A DNA stretch of 47,500 bases from Prorocentrum cordatum. Its lineage: Eukaryota > Sar > Dinophyceae > Prorocentrales > Prorocentraceae. This document shows, piece by piece, positions 27,840 through 38,012 of this stretch. The notes under the pieces were generated by a model. It saw only the letters and a list, made by a program, of their open reading frames with translations. It made no database searches and had not been told where the DNA came from. The stretch is from positions 225,454-272,953 of the forward strand of contig CAUYUJ010020715.1 of assembly GCA_963575745.1 (NCBI GenBank), in the 5' to 3' direction. A program made the translations under genes and the position numbers. Each line of letters opens with the position of its first letter. The first letter of the stretch is position 1.

Positions 27840-28540
27840 ATGTAAAATGGCCCACCACGCGATGCACCAGCTCCCCCGTCGCATCGCCCTCGTCCAGGAT
27901 GGCTTGGGTGGCGGAGGCGCACCTGCCAGCGCTGTCGGTGGCGCGCGGAGATGCGTCCGCTGGTCCTGTCCAGGCTCGCGCCCGTGAGCTGGGCCTCTGG
28001 CAGCCCGTGCCCGAGCTCCTTGCACCGCCTGCCGTCGGCAGACAGCCGGTCGTGGAACTTCCTGGTCACGCCCTTCACCGCGCGGTCGCTGATGCCCGCG
28101 ACCCCAGCGCTGCCGACGTAGATGTCGGAGGCCTGCTTCTTGCCCAGCAGGGATGCCCCCGCTGGCGCGCCGGCGCGAAGGGCGCTGGCGGTCGCCATCG
28201 CCTGGCGCAAGTAGAGCGCCCAGCAGGAGTAGAGCGCCCATGGCCAGCCCGTGATCACGACCTCAAGGCGCGGGGACAAGTGGCCATCGGATACCAGGCC
28301 CAGCTTAGCAAGCAGTTGTGGATCGGCGCGGCGGAGCTGACGGGGGGGGAATTTGGTCCGACGCGCCTGGCGGAGCTGCGCACCTTCGAAAAGCATGGTC
28401 GACGTCCATCTGGGATAATACCAAACCATCCTGGATATCGATCTCCACGGGCGCGCACGAAGCAGGCGCCGGCAAGCGCGAGCGTGCTGGCTCGTCAAAC
28501 ACAGCACTCATCGCGTGGGTGTCTAATGTCATGCGCGAGC
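27840..28540 (-). pseudogene. reverse transcriptase domain of DIRS-like element
   Basis: Motif A region: EIDIQDGLVLSQMDVDHAFR (28445-28385) with the Asp of D-x-x-x-A-F. Motif B region: RLEVVITGWPWALYSCWALY (28270-28208), the equivalent of the usual P-M-G-W-S-W-A-L motif with Met and Ser changed. Later LVHRVVGHFTWFAML (about 27870-27835) matches the I-G-H-F-T-W segment after the palm. Three frames are needed to read it. The YxDN-type motif C is not clearly visible. Confidence 0.65.
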
Positions 28541-28730
28541 GTCCGTTTTCCTTTTCCTCGAAAATGCGCCCGCGGTGGCGCCCCGCTCTGGTCGGGGGCC
28601 GGCAAGTTCAAACCGCGGCGTCTGCGCAATGAAGTCGGCGCGGCGAACCTGGCCCTTCGACGCGGGCTGGGTCGCTGCCGGGTTCAACTCCGCAAGCGGT
28701 CGAGGAGGGGCCAGCGTGGACTTCGTCCCG

Positions 28731-30860
28731 CTAGTCTGTTGATGCGGACTTCCAGCCTTCTAATGTCGAGCCAGACAACGTCTTCTCGCCGTCTGCCAGG
28801 CCGCGCTTCGAAGGCAATGAGCTGTCGGAGTGCCTGGGGCGACGGCCGCCAAGCTCCGCAAGGGCGCGCGCGGCTGTGCGAGGGGGCGGGGGAATGGCCT
28901 TGTAGATGTCGATGAGGATGTTCACGCCGCGGCTCTGCGCCTCTGAGGCGCGTGGCCCTGGCGGAAAAGAAAGCGGCAGCCTTGCGTCTTGCCAGCGGGC
29001 TCCACCGCCAAATTGGCCCAGTCCTGCCAGCGCCGACGGACGCGAGCACGACGCCGTGCCGCGATGCGCGCAGATGGCAGAGAACCCAAAAAGTCTCGAT
29101 GAAACGGAGGCGCCATCGGCAGAAATCTCACGCGCCACCGGCGCGCCCTGATTTCGGCGACTGGGCGGGCACAGGCCGCCCGCGATCTCAATTATCGCCG
29201 GCCCCCGCTCTGGCCCCGCTAGCGGCCTTTGTGGGATTTGTTCGGCATCTCCTGCGGGGGCGTCGTCGGTCTGGCTCTCGCCCTTGCCGCCTTCCAGGCC
29301 CGGCGGGAGCCCGGCCGCGATGTCGGCCGACGGCGGCGCCCGCTGCTGGCGCGAAACCTGGCCGGCCTGCCAGCGCCTCTCTTCGTTCAGCTTCCTGGGC
29401 CCCCATCGCGATGATCGGCTCGCCGTGGACCTCGGGCGCCGCGGACTCCTCCAGCCGCGTGCAGAGCGTCGGCTGGCTGCGAGTCTCACCTACCCCCAGT
29501 GCAAGATCTCGCCCTGCGGGATGGAGCCCGCCTGCCCGTCTGTCCAGATCTGCCCGCGCTGTTTGCGATACTCCGCCAACTGGGCGCGGCGCAGCAGCAG
29601 CTCGATGCCGCGGTGCGTTCCTCTGCCCCCCATGGCTGTCTCGTGGTCTGACGCGCCAGGGTCAGCGAAAGACAAACTACGCGTCGATTTCCACCGACAG
29701 CGTCGGGCACGAGGACACGAGGATGACTGCTGGTCAGCAGCATGCTGCGCAATCGCCACTTGGATGTTCTTGGCCGCGTCAGAGACCGCGAACCCCAACT
29801 GGTCTCAGACGTCAGATCCGCGGCAATCTTGTACTCCTTGAAGCGCTTTCCGGCGCGGTCCCGAGCGATGCCCAGATTGCGAGCGTCGAGGTCCACGTCT
29901 TCGCCGCCATCCTCGCCCGTGGGCTCGCTCCGATCGGCGCCCGAGAGGAGCTTCGCAACGCCGCCCTGCAACGGCGCGCCGCCGTCGCCGCCCCAGGCCC
30001 ATCCATCTCCCTTAGGCGCGTCAAGCGGCTGCGCCGCGACACTGCTGAGGTCGCGTCGCATCTGGATCGGAGCTGGGGCCCTGCCTGAGCCGAACCAACT
30101 TAAAGTCGCAACCGACCTTGAGCGCAGTGGCCTCCTCGACTGAGACCGCCGTCGGCCCTGCGGAGAGCGCGGCCCCCGCTGGGGCTGCGGCGGCGCCTCC
30201 GGCGTCGTCCCTGCCGCGAACCTCAACGAGAGCTCCTCTGTGATCGTCCACGTCGTCGCTGATGTCTGGAATTCTCCGACGAAGATTTTGAGCCTGACAT
30301 GGTGCTCGCGCTCGTTCGTACTGGGCGGGCCTGATCATCTGTCCGATTTTGAAGACCTGGCCCCAATGCGACTGCGCCCCCAATCACTGGTCGGGGGCCG
30401 CGTCTCCCTCGAAATCGCGCGGCGCGAGCCCGATCAGCGGCGGGCAGCTCAGCCCCTTCTGGGTGGATCCCCCAGTAAGTGTCACGACCCAGCACATCTC
30501 GTCGTCGGCCACTTTGGGAGCTTCGCACATGATCAGTGTCCAGGTCGCGCCGTCGCAGCTGTCGACGATGAGTCTCTTGTGCCAAGTCCTGCGACCTTTA
30601 GTCGTGTAGCGAGCTATGACCATTTGCGCTGGGTTCAAGAAGCGGTTCGCCAGCGACGGCATGGCGGCACCAGTAGAAGCTGTTGATGCAGGCGCTGGCC
30701 AAGAGACCGACGGCGAACGTGAAGAGGCTGAAGCGTACGGTGATCCAAAATATAAGCTCTGGGCAGCACAGGTTAGCGCGGATGATGCCAATGGGGCTGA
30801 GGGTCGGCCACGCGAGCCTCGCAGCCTCCCAGACTGCACGAGGCAGCGCACAACATGCAC
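28731..30860 (-). pseudogene. gag-like region of DIRS-like element
   Basis: At 30610-30440 the frame reads GRRTWHKRLIVDSCDGATWT, LIMCEAPKVADDEM, matching the W-H-x-R-L-x-L...W-x-x-L-T-P-D pattern typical of the first ORF of these dinoflagellate elements. EYRKQRGQIWTDG (about 29575-29535) and other short islands follow among frameshifts. A hydrophobic stretch (LFTFAVGLLASACINSFYW, about 30745-30690) precedes it. Assignment is by position and style. Confidence 0.45.
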
Positions 30861-30930
30861 CTAAGGCGTCGCTGCCCCGAAAAGACTTGAGCATACAATG
30901 CGGCCAATACCGAGAGAGAAAGGCGTTCAT

Positions 30931-31185
30931 ACGACTGCAGCATCCAAGGCGAGAGTGGACGTTACTTCTGGTAAACCTGTTCTATGGTATGTAATATGTA
31001 GCTGTCTCTTGTATTTATGGTACGACATCGCACCTGTAGCATCTAATGGGGAACCCCACGGGTCATATAATCCTGACAAGTATAAGGTTTGTAAAGTGCT
31101 TGACGGCCCGGGCACCCAGTTTCACAGGCGCCCTCGAGCGCTACTGGGGGCTACTGGGCTGTGTCGCATGGGCCTCCGGGCTGTG
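30931..31185. other. no gene; lower-GC spacer
   Basis: Relatively AT-rich (30975-31100). No repeats or coding motifs seen. Confidence 0.5.
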
Positions 31186-31745
31186 ATCCAACCCAAAAGG
31201 GCCCCAAAACGGAAGAAGGGGGCCCCAGAAAACTCCCACTAGAGTCCAATAGGCCTCCGGGGCGGCCCAAGAAGCTTTCAAAGACGCCCAACATGGCCTT
31301 AAGACAGCGAGACGCCCCAAGAGCTTTCACAAGAAGGACCCTATAGTCCAAACTCTTTGATGCTCCTTTGGTTGTTCATTTTGTTTTGAGACCTTCACTC
31401 TTCTACCGACGCTGCAAGACGTCCCAAGAGGCCCCCAAGACCGCCCCGAAACGGCCGCAGAAGCCCTCAAGAGGGCCCCAAGACGGCCCAAGAGGGCCAC
31501 AAGACGGCCCAAGAGGCGCCTCAGACGGCCCAAGAGGGCCCGAGGACAGCCCCGCCCCAAGAGGGGAGCACGAACCGAAACTCCGAGCCATCCGCCCCAA
31601 GAGGCGCCAAGAAGGCCTTGAAGAGGCCTCGTGAGGCCAACAAGACGCCCCCACGAGGCCCATGATGCCCCCAAGAAGCCTAACATAACATTCACAAGGT
31701 CCCGAGACCGCTCCCCAGAGGCTTCAAAACTGATTCCAGGAAGCC
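31186..31745. repeat. 11-bp-phased CCAAGANGGCC array, block 6
   Basis: CCAAGACGGCCCAAGAGGGC-type motifs, densest at 31415-31560. A T-rich interruption lies near 31350-31400 (TTGATGCTCCTTTGGTTG). Confidence 0.8.
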
Positions 31746-31834
31746 CCCACGATGTCTCGACGAGATCCCAACGACCATCCAAAAGGCCTCAGACACACAA
31801 CCCAGGCACGGTGGCGAGATGGACCGAAGGTCAT

Positions 31835-31860
31835 CATATATATATATATATATATAAATG

Positions 31861-31891
<31 letters not shown>

Positions 31892-31892
31892 A
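31835..31892. repeat. (AT)n microsatellite
   Basis: Two ATAT runs (31836-31856 and 31865-31891) separated by AAATGTGTG. Confidence 0.95.
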
Positions 31893-32035
31893 GTCCAAGG
31901 TTGCCACGAACACCCCCAAAAAGCATGTGAGATCGAGCCCCTCCGCCCCACCAGCTGGATGGGTACGCCCGTGAGCCTCGCAATGGCCTCGCAAGTGGGA
32001 TCGCTCCCTCCCCCCCAGGATGCCCGTACACCTCC

Positions 32036-32054
32036 CCTCGTCGTCGTCGTCGCG

Positions 32055-32103
<49 letters not shown>

Positions 32104-32142
32104 TCGTCGTCGTCGTTGTCCGTCGTCCGTCGTCCGTCGACG
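32036..32142. repeat. (GTC)n trinucleotide microsatellite
   Basis: Near-perfect CGT/GTC repeat with a few CAT/TTG variants, then GTCCGTC units. A (GT)n patch follows at 32171-32191. Confidence 0.95.
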
Positions 32143-32191
32143 TCGGCGTCCCCCCTCATCCCATCTGGGTGTGTGAATGTGTGTGTGTGTG

Positions 32192-32545
32192 ACAACGTGG
32201 GGCCTATCCCATCAGGGGGGGAGTGTGAACCCTCGACCTGGGTTCATATTTAGCGCTGTTCTTGCGCATATGTCTTTTTAACTTGGCCAGCAAACTGCTG
32301 TCGAATGGGTACGCTCTGGACTCCGCTTCTAGTCGGCCTCTCCTCTCTCGTGCAATGCGTAGCCCAAGACTCCACTTGAACGACGATCAAAAACGGATCT
32401 CACGCGAGATGACATAGCGCCCTTGGGCGGTGGCTCACGCGGGTCGCCGGCGCGGCACGCTACACTGGGTACGAGGGCGCTTACGCGCGCGACCTTACGC
32501 AGGCAGCTTACGCACGAATATCGGCGCAATTGAACCCGTCTCTTG
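32192..32545. other. no gene recognised
   Basis: Contains several CTTACGC motifs (32485-32515). Short open frames only. Confidence 0.5.
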
Positions 32546-32694
32546 CCTTAGGTCGGGCACGTCCTCCCACAGGCGGATTTCGGAGGGAAAACAACAAATC
32601 ATCAAACCGTACTCCAAGAATGGTCAACTATAAGCAAAACAAATCGTCCCTAGACTTTTGTAATACCATTTTCGAGGGACGCTCCCGACTTGAT
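32546..32694. mobile_element. fold-back family 1 (GTCGGGC), copy 2
   Basis: Begins CCTTAGGTCGGGCACGTCC, ends GGGACGCTCCCGACTTGA. TCTTG lies just outside both ends (32541-32545, 32695-32699), a probable duplication. Confidence 0.8.
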
Positions 32695-32829
32695 TCTTGG
32701 CGTCGCCCTCGCCAAAAGCGCCGTGCGCGCGCGCCTGCCTCCACGGCGCGGCAGGGCGGCGGTGCGGCGGGGCGGCGGGCTGCCGCGCTGCGTGGCGACC
32801 CAGACTCCAAGAGGCCCGCGCGCTCTCCC

Positions 32830-33458
32830 GCACCTCCTCCTCCTCCTCCTCCTCCTCCTCCTCCTCCTCCTCCTCCTCCTCCTCCCCCTCCTCCTCCTCC
32901 TCCTCCTCCTCCCCCTCCTCCTCCTCCTCCTTCTCCTCCTCCTCCTCTTCTCCTCCCCCCCGCGCTCTCCCGCACTCCTCCTCCTCCTCTTCTTCCTCCT
33001 CTTCTTGCACCTCCTCCCTCGACCTCCTCCTCCTCCTCCTCTCCTCTCCTCTCTCCTCCTCCCTCCTCCTCCCCTCCTCCTCTTCCTCCTCTTCTTTCAC
33101 CTCCTCCCCTGCCTCCTCCTCCTCCTCCTCCTCTCCTCCTCCTCCTCTCCTCCTCCTCCCCTCCTCCTCCCCCTCCCCTCCTCCTCCTCTCCCTCCTCCC
33201 TCCCTCCTTCTCCTCCTCCTCCTCCTCCTCCTCCTCTCTCCTCCTCCTCCTCCTCCTCTCCTCATTCCCCCGCGCGCTCTCCCGCACCTCCTCCCCTCCC
33301 CCTTCCTCCTCCTCCTCCTCCTCCTCCTCCTCCTCTTCCTCCTCTTCTTTCACCTCCTCCCCCCTTCCTCCTCCTCCTCCTCCTCGTCCCCCTCCTCCTC
33401 CTCCTGCTGCTCCTCCTCCTCCTGCTGCTCCTCCTCCTCCTCATTCTCCTCCTCTCGG
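32830..33458. repeat. 630-bp pyrimidine (TCC)n tract with repeated GCGCTCTCCCGCAC breaks
   Basis: Almost pure C/T on the plus strand. Three punctuations (CGCGCTCTCCCGCAC at about 32818, 32960 and 33271) suggest internal duplication. Polypro/polyser or Glu/Arg frames are artefacts. Confidence 0.9.
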
Positions 33459-33840
33459 CTGCATTGACAAGCGTACCTAGGCCATAATCATATCCTTCAA
33501 GAACTTGAGCAGGGACCGACGGTCCTGGCATTCCCATAAGCCTACCGCGACATGTTCTCAGACCGCAAAAATGCTCTAAGAGCAAAAGCAATGCGCTTAG
33601 AACACAAACCCGATGTGCTGAAACCCGACGGTCACAGCCATACATGTTCGAATCACATTTAGTGCAGACCACAGACGGTTCTCAGAACATTAATTGGTGG
33701 GCCTATAGGCGAGCCAGGACGCTTCGCCACTGCTTGAAGAACATGAGACCCTCCACCAGCCAGAGCACCCATAAACCCTAAGATCGTTCGAGGGTGCCCT
33801 CCCCCAAGATGCGCAAGAGCATGCAACAAACACGAAGAAC
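33459..33840. repeat. unique sequence, then a block homologous to 47050-47157
   Basis: 33745-33840 (CATGAGACCCTCC ... ACCCTAAGATCGTTCGA ... ACGAAGAACACT) matches 47060-47160 (CATGAGACCCTCC ... ACCATACGATCACTCGA ... ACGAAGAACATT). 33480-33740 holds nothing recognisable. Confidence 0.75.
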
Positions 33841-33845
33841 ACTAG

Positions 33846-34017
33846 TCGGGGATGGACAAACCTCCCTTTAGTAAAACGTGGTTTAGTGAAAACGACTTCG
33901 GGCCCAAACCAGGCGGGCGCAAGCCTGAAAAATAACGGCCACGGCGCCCTCTCGAAAACCGAAAGCGGACAATTCACTAATCGACGTGTCACTGTTGGGG
34001 GTTCTGTCCACCCCCGA
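33846..34017. mobile_element. fold-back family 5 (TCGGGGATGGACA), copy 1, with related empty site
   Basis: 172 bp. Left end TCGGGGATGGACAAACC ... GTGGTTTAGTGAA; right end inverted TCGGGGGTGGACAGAACC ... GTCGATTAGTGAA. Flanked by ACTAG (33841-33845) and ATTAG (34018-34022). The homologous sequence at 47158-47162 has a single ATTGG and no element. Confidence 0.9.
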
Positions 34018-34085
34018 ATTAGGGTACCCTCCCCGAATCGACCTCGATCTTACACTTCGGTCCGACTGGCAAGAGCGACCTCTCG
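34018..34085. repeat. continuation of the block homologous to 47158-47215
   Basis: AGGGTACCCTCCCCGAATCG then TCGGTCCGACTG matches GGGGTACCCTCCCCGCACGG then TCGGTCCGGCTG, showing the fold-back split a formerly continuous repeat. Confidence 0.8.
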
Positions 34086-34233
34086 TGCTCGACTTTCGGG
34101 GGCTGCGGGGAGGCCGAACCGGAGCGCGCAGGCCGCTGCTGTCGCATCACATCCAGCCATCTGGATCCCCCGGTGTGCGAGCAACTAAGCACGCTCAGGC
34201 GAGAGGCCACTCTTACGTATGACGATCCTCCTC

Positions 34234-34405
34234 TCGGGGATGGACAGACCTCCCTTTAGTAAAACGTGGTTTAGTGAAAACGACCGGAGACCCAAACTTG
34301 GCGGGCGCAAGCCTGGAAAATAACGGCCACGGCGCCCTCTCGAGAACCGAAAACGGACAATTCACTAATCGACGTGTCACCGTTGGGGGTTCTGTCCACC
34401 CCCGA
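34234..34405. mobile_element. fold-back family 5 (TCGGGGATGGACA), copy 2
   Basis: 172 bp, same length and orientation as copy 1 with about 14 differences. Perfect 5-bp duplication TCCTC on both sides (34229-34233, 34406-34410). Confidence 0.9.
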
Positions 34406-34410
34406 TCCTC

Positions 34411-34720
34411 CTCCTCCTCCTCCTTGCCCTCCGGGGGTCGTGTGCAGGGAAGGCGTCCAGAGCGCCTGGTTGCACCAATTCGCGGGGATCGCCTTCTTGT
34501 GCGGCATGTTCGACTGCATGCCCGTCAACCGGCCTCGAGGGCGCCGCTCCGCCCACCCGCCTCCGCAAGAGGTGCAAGGGGGTCCCCGTCCAGCTCCACC
34601 TCCATTCCTTATCCGTATAGGTACCTCCTCCCTGTCGCACCCCAGGGCAAGTCGAAAGGGCGGGCCGGGCGTTTCGCCTGACGCCCTCACAAATCATTAT
34701 CATGAAAATTGGAATTGGCA
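34411..34720. other. no gene recognised
   Basis: GC-rich. Short frames such as plus-strand FAGIAFLCGMFDCMPVNRPR (about 34480-34540) look weakly coding but no family is evident. Confidence 0.4.
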
Positions 34721-34721
34721 A

Positions 34722-35135
34722 CAATTTCCCCGATGGAGGGTACTCCGCTTCCAAAATGTGGTCCTCGCTTGAGCGTCACGAACATTCGTTAAACAAAAAT
34801 TGCAGGAGCTTCGCGGCTGGAGGGCGGTCCCTTTTCAGAATGTGGCTCTTGCCTTAGCGCCGCGCGCATTCGTCTTAAAAACTTGCGGGGGCTTCACGGA
34901 TGGAGGGCGGATGCTTTTCAAAATGTGGCTCCCGCCTGAGCGGCGCGTACGTCAATCTAGAGTTTGCAAGAGTTCCACGAATGGAGAGCCGTTCACTTTC
35001 AAAATGTGGCTCTCACTTACGCGGCGCGCGCACTCATGTTAAACGCTTGCAAGAGCTTCACGGATGGATGGCGGCTTCTTTTCAAAATGTGTCTCTCTCC
35101 TTAGCGCCGCGCACATGTGTCTTAAGAGCTTGAAA
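34722..35135. repeat. five-copy ~83-bp tandem repeat
   Basis: (T)TTCAAAATGTGG recurs at 34752, 34836, 34919, 35000 and 35083. Each unit also has GAGCTTCACGGATGGA and a TTAGCGCCGCGCGCA-like end. Copies are diverged. Confidence 0.9.
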
Positions 35136-35610
35136 TCATTTACAGGGTGTGCACGGTTCACGTCCCAGAAATGGTGTTGTGGCACGATGTCGGAAGATCA
35201 AGGGGCAACAGTCGAACGCGCCTGACGATTCTAGATCGACTACGTGTGCCTACCAGCTCTGTAGCTATCCTACAGCTCGAGTTAAGTTGAGAAAACCGAC
35301 AGCATCTGTCAAGATGACGCGAAACAGCCGATCCCGCCCAAGTGCTTTTTGGCAGTAATATGTACCCGATCGAACTCATATTAAGATGGCGAGCGGGAAT
35401 AAGATCGAAGATGGGGGGGAATTTCGAGAAATCGAATTCAAACCGAGCGAAATTATGCAAAACTTCCGTCGATTCGCGGAGTGGAAGTCCCGAGAATCAT
35501 GTTCTGGTGCGGTTCAAAACCGTCGAGACGCAACAGCAACGGCGACTCGCAGCGTTGCAGTCCCGAGCACGGTGTGTTGGCGCAAAGTTCAACCGGTTGC
35601 CTTCCGAAGG
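35136..35610. other. no gene recognised; lower-GC unique sequence
   Basis: Plus-strand frame 35386-35673 (MASGNKIEDGGEFREIEFKP...) has reasonable composition but ends inside the fold-back at 35611-35673, so it is not called. Confidence 0.45.
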
Positions 35611-35673
35611 TTAACGGGCGAAGAACGGTCCGACAGCGAAAAAGTTTATTTTATACCGTTTTTCGCCCGTTAA
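35611..35673. mobile_element. fold-back family 11, 63-bp hairpin
   Basis: TTAACGGGCGAAGAACGGT at the left and, inverted, TTAACGGGCGAAAAACGGT at the right, a 19-bp arm with one mismatch. Flanks GAAGG / GAAAG may be a 5-bp duplication. Confidence 0.85.
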
Positions 35674-35927
35674 GAAAGAACATTTCCCTCAGAAAAAGAA
35701 TCCGTGCCGGAGCCTATGAAACGGGAACTTGGAAGGCAGGCTTATTGCAACATCGTCGACGGGTCCCGGGTCTGCACTGGTCCTCCTCCTCGTCCTCCTG
35801 CTCCTCCTGCTCCTCCTGCTCCTCCTCCTCCCCCCTCCTCGTGGTGCTCATCCCCTCCGCCTCCTCCTCTCCGGGGAGGGGCAGGCTCAGGGGTCTCCTC
35901 CCGATCCTCTTCCGACCTGCGCTGCTG

Positions 35928-36088
35928 TTGAGTCGGGCCTGTCCCCCTACAGGCGGATTCTGGACGAAACATAAAAAATAGTCAAGGCATACTCCCAAAT
36001 CGGCAAACACGGTCAAGCAAATCGTCACCAGACTGTTTTTGTAAGTATTTTTGAATATCCCCCCTGTAGAGGGACAGGCCCGACTTAA
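35928..36088. mobile_element. fold-back family 1 (GTCGGGC), copy 3
   Basis: Left GAGTCGGGCCTGTCCCCCTA, CAGGCGGATT; right CCTGTAGAGGGACAGGCCCG, ACTTAA. Eight-base flanks CGCTGCTG (35920-35927) and CGCTACTG (36089-36096). The CTCCTGCTCCTC patch at 35780-35830 precedes it. Confidence 0.85.
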
Positions 36089-36329
36089 CGCTACTGCTCT
36101 TCTTCCTGTTCCCTCTGCTCCCGTCGCGAAGGAGGATCAGCTCAGTGGGCTCCTCCTTCCCTTTCTCCCTGTGCTGCTCCTCTAGCCCCTCTCCCCAGAA
36201 CGGACCACCTCATCGGGTTCCTCCTGCCCATCCGCTTGGCGAGCGGTGGGACATAACAAGGGAGCGAGGAGACACAGAACAGTGCTTGCGAACTAGACTG
36301 CCAGCAGCTACTAGCTGCCAGCGTACGTC

Positions 36330-36506
36330 AAGGATCGCCCGCGCGTTCCGCCGGCTGGGCCAAGCGCGCTGCGGCGGGCGTGAGACGCTGTCGTCGTCTT
36401 CGTTTTCGTCATCGTCGTCGCCAGCCCCGAGAACGTCGAGAAACGAACCGCGAGGCGACGCGTCGTAGACAAATCGGACGGGCGGCGCGGGAGGCCTGCG
36501 ACCCAC
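36330..36506 (-). CDS. weak exon candidate, acidic
   Basis: The frame reads RRPPAPPVRFVYDASPRGSF, LDVLGAGDDDDENEDDD, then RNARAILDVRWQ. Third-position G/C bias and an acidic patch look coding, and a CAG lies just upstream. There is no family match and no neighbouring exon, so confidence is low. Confidence 0.25.
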
Positions 36507-36831
36507 ATCATCGCCAGGGGGACGTTGGTTCCTGGGCTACAGGCGGCAGGGGAAGAGGGAAGGATGGATCGCACGCCACTGAGGGAGAGTAAATTGTGCG
36601 TACATATATAAATCTGTCTAGACATCAATCGGAGGCGAGGGGGGGAGGTCGCAGTCAAACAGAGAGCCCCCACCGGGAAGTCGGTTTCGGTTTCGTGTTC
36701 GTGTCGTGCGTGCGAGGCGAAGCTTCGTAGGCGGGTGAGAGGGATGAACCCTCCTCTGGTGAGGGCGCCGCGGGGCCAAAAGAGCGTCTCTTCCCGGTTG
36801 TCCGGCGGTTTGTCCCGCGGGTGTCCCGTAG

Positions 36832-36945
36832 TGAGATCGATAGTGAGGTCGATCGTCAGACTGGTAGTGAGGTCGATAATGAGACCGATCGTGAGATCGA
36901 TAGTGTGGCCGATAGTGAAATCAATAGTGAGATCACGGCGGAGGT
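36832..36945. repeat. 12-bp minisatellite (GTGAGATCGATA)n, about nine units
   Basis: GTGAGATCGATA, GTGAGGTCGATC, GTCAGACTGGTA, GTGAGGTCGATA, ATGAGACCGATC and so on, strictly 12-bp spaced. Confidence 0.95.
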
Positions 36946-36954
36946 GAAAATTAT

Positions 36955-37135
36955 GCGGTGTAAACTATGTGGTGGAAACTTTAGTGGGCTACAGAAGTGG
37001 AAGCTGTGCAGAGAAAGCTATGTGGTGTAAGCCATGCCGTGAAACTCATGCGGTGTGAGCCAGAGGTGCAAGCTATGGAGCGCAAGCTCTGTGGTGTAAG
37101 CCATGCTGTGCAAACTGTGCAGTGCAAGCTGCGTG
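36955..37135. repeat. 14-bp minisatellite (GTAAGCCATGCNGT)n, about 13 units
   Basis: GTAAGCCATGCCGT, GAAACTCATGCGGT, GCAAGCTATGGAGC, GCAAGCTCTGTGGT, GTAAGCCATGCTGT, GCAAACTGTGCAGT, and others, mostly 14-bp spaced. Confidence 0.85.
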
Positions 37136-37177
37136 AGGCGCCCGGGAAACGGCACGGGCGGCAGCGTGGCGCATCCC

Positions 37178-37181
<4 letters not shown>

Positions 37182-37220
<39 letters not shown>
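37182..37220. repeat. (CA)n microsatellite
   Basis: About 19 CA units. Confidence 0.98.
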
Positions 37221-37223
<3 letters not shown>

Positions 37224-37277
37224 GGCGCGGCTGGCCTCTGCGGACAGGCTCACAGCTGAATCAGCGTCGAGAGCCAC

Positions 37278-37446
37278 TACACCCTGCGAAATGCTTAAGA
37301 AATCATGGGTTAAGAAACTCAGAGTCTCAGAATTTGAACAAAAACGCAGAATTTCGATTGAAATCTTAGGATTTACATTGAAACATTAAGAATCATCGAG
37401 ACTCTGGCCAAAAACTCAGGTTTTCTCAAGCATCGCCTAGGGTGTA
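37278..37446. mobile_element. fold-back family 6 (TACACCCT), intact copy
   Basis: Left TACACCCTGCGAAATGCTTA, AGAAA; right inverted TACACCCTAGGCGATGCTTG, AGAAAA. Interior TCTTAGGATTTACATTGAAA is shared with the truncated copy at 11850. Confidence 0.8.
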
Positions 37447-38012
37447 CAAAACGCCTCCCCTCCCCAGCCCGCCCCCTTCCTCCCCGAGTCCCCCTCTCCC
37501 GCGACGGGGCGCCAGCCCGCCCTCATGCCCTGCCCCCTGGCCTCACTCTCCCCCCCCCCCCCCCGAAGTGCTGCCGCCCGTGGTGCCCGTCCTTCCTCCT
37601 TCTTCGTCGTTCGCGTCGTCGCCGTCCTCCCTCCTCCCTCCTCCCTCCTCCCTCCTCCCTCCTCCTCCGAGCGCTGGGCTCCCACCGGGCGGCACGGGCG
37701 GCAGCGCGGCACAGCCCCGGCGCACGCCCCCCAAAAAGCGGACGGAGGGGGGGCGCCCACGAGGCGGCCACGCGGCGCAACCTCGGCAGCATCCCCGAGC
37801 GCAGGTCGCCGAGGCGCCCTCGTGGCGAGAACCCAGGGAGCACCTGTCCAATTTCGGGAGCGACGGCGGGGGCGAATGGCCCAGGGGAGAGCGATGCGTG
37901 CATCCGGGGGCGCCGATGGTCCATGCTTTCGGCGAGGCTCCCGGGGCGAATGCGTGCAATGCCCGCCCCTGTGCTATTCGCCCCTGATCGTCGCCTCCGA
38001 CACTTGCTTGAA
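37447..38012. other. no gene recognised; C run and CCTCCCT minisatellite
   Basis: (CCTCCCT)n at 37627-37668 and a 15-C run. Frames are long on both strands because stops are rare at this GC content; none is convincing. Confidence 0.5.

Larger units (their letters stand above)
25846..30930 (-). mobile_element. decayed DIRS-like (tyrosine recombinase) retroelement
   Basis: Order on the minus strand: gag-like region (30860-28731), RT (about 28540-27840), RNase H (about 27740-27170), linker, tyrosine recombinase (26640-25846). This domain order and the sequence style match the DIRS-type elements abundant in dinoflagellates. Frames change repeatedly, so it is an old copy. Terminal repeats were not found, so both ends are estimates. 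Confidence 0.65.

Noticed and set aside
32624-33487. Proline/serine-rich ORFs over the 630-bp pyrimidine tract
   Set aside because: Same low-complexity artefact, open in several frames at once.
33590-33680. tRNA-like GTTCGAATC motif
   Set aside because: No A box upstream and no cloverleaf can be drawn.
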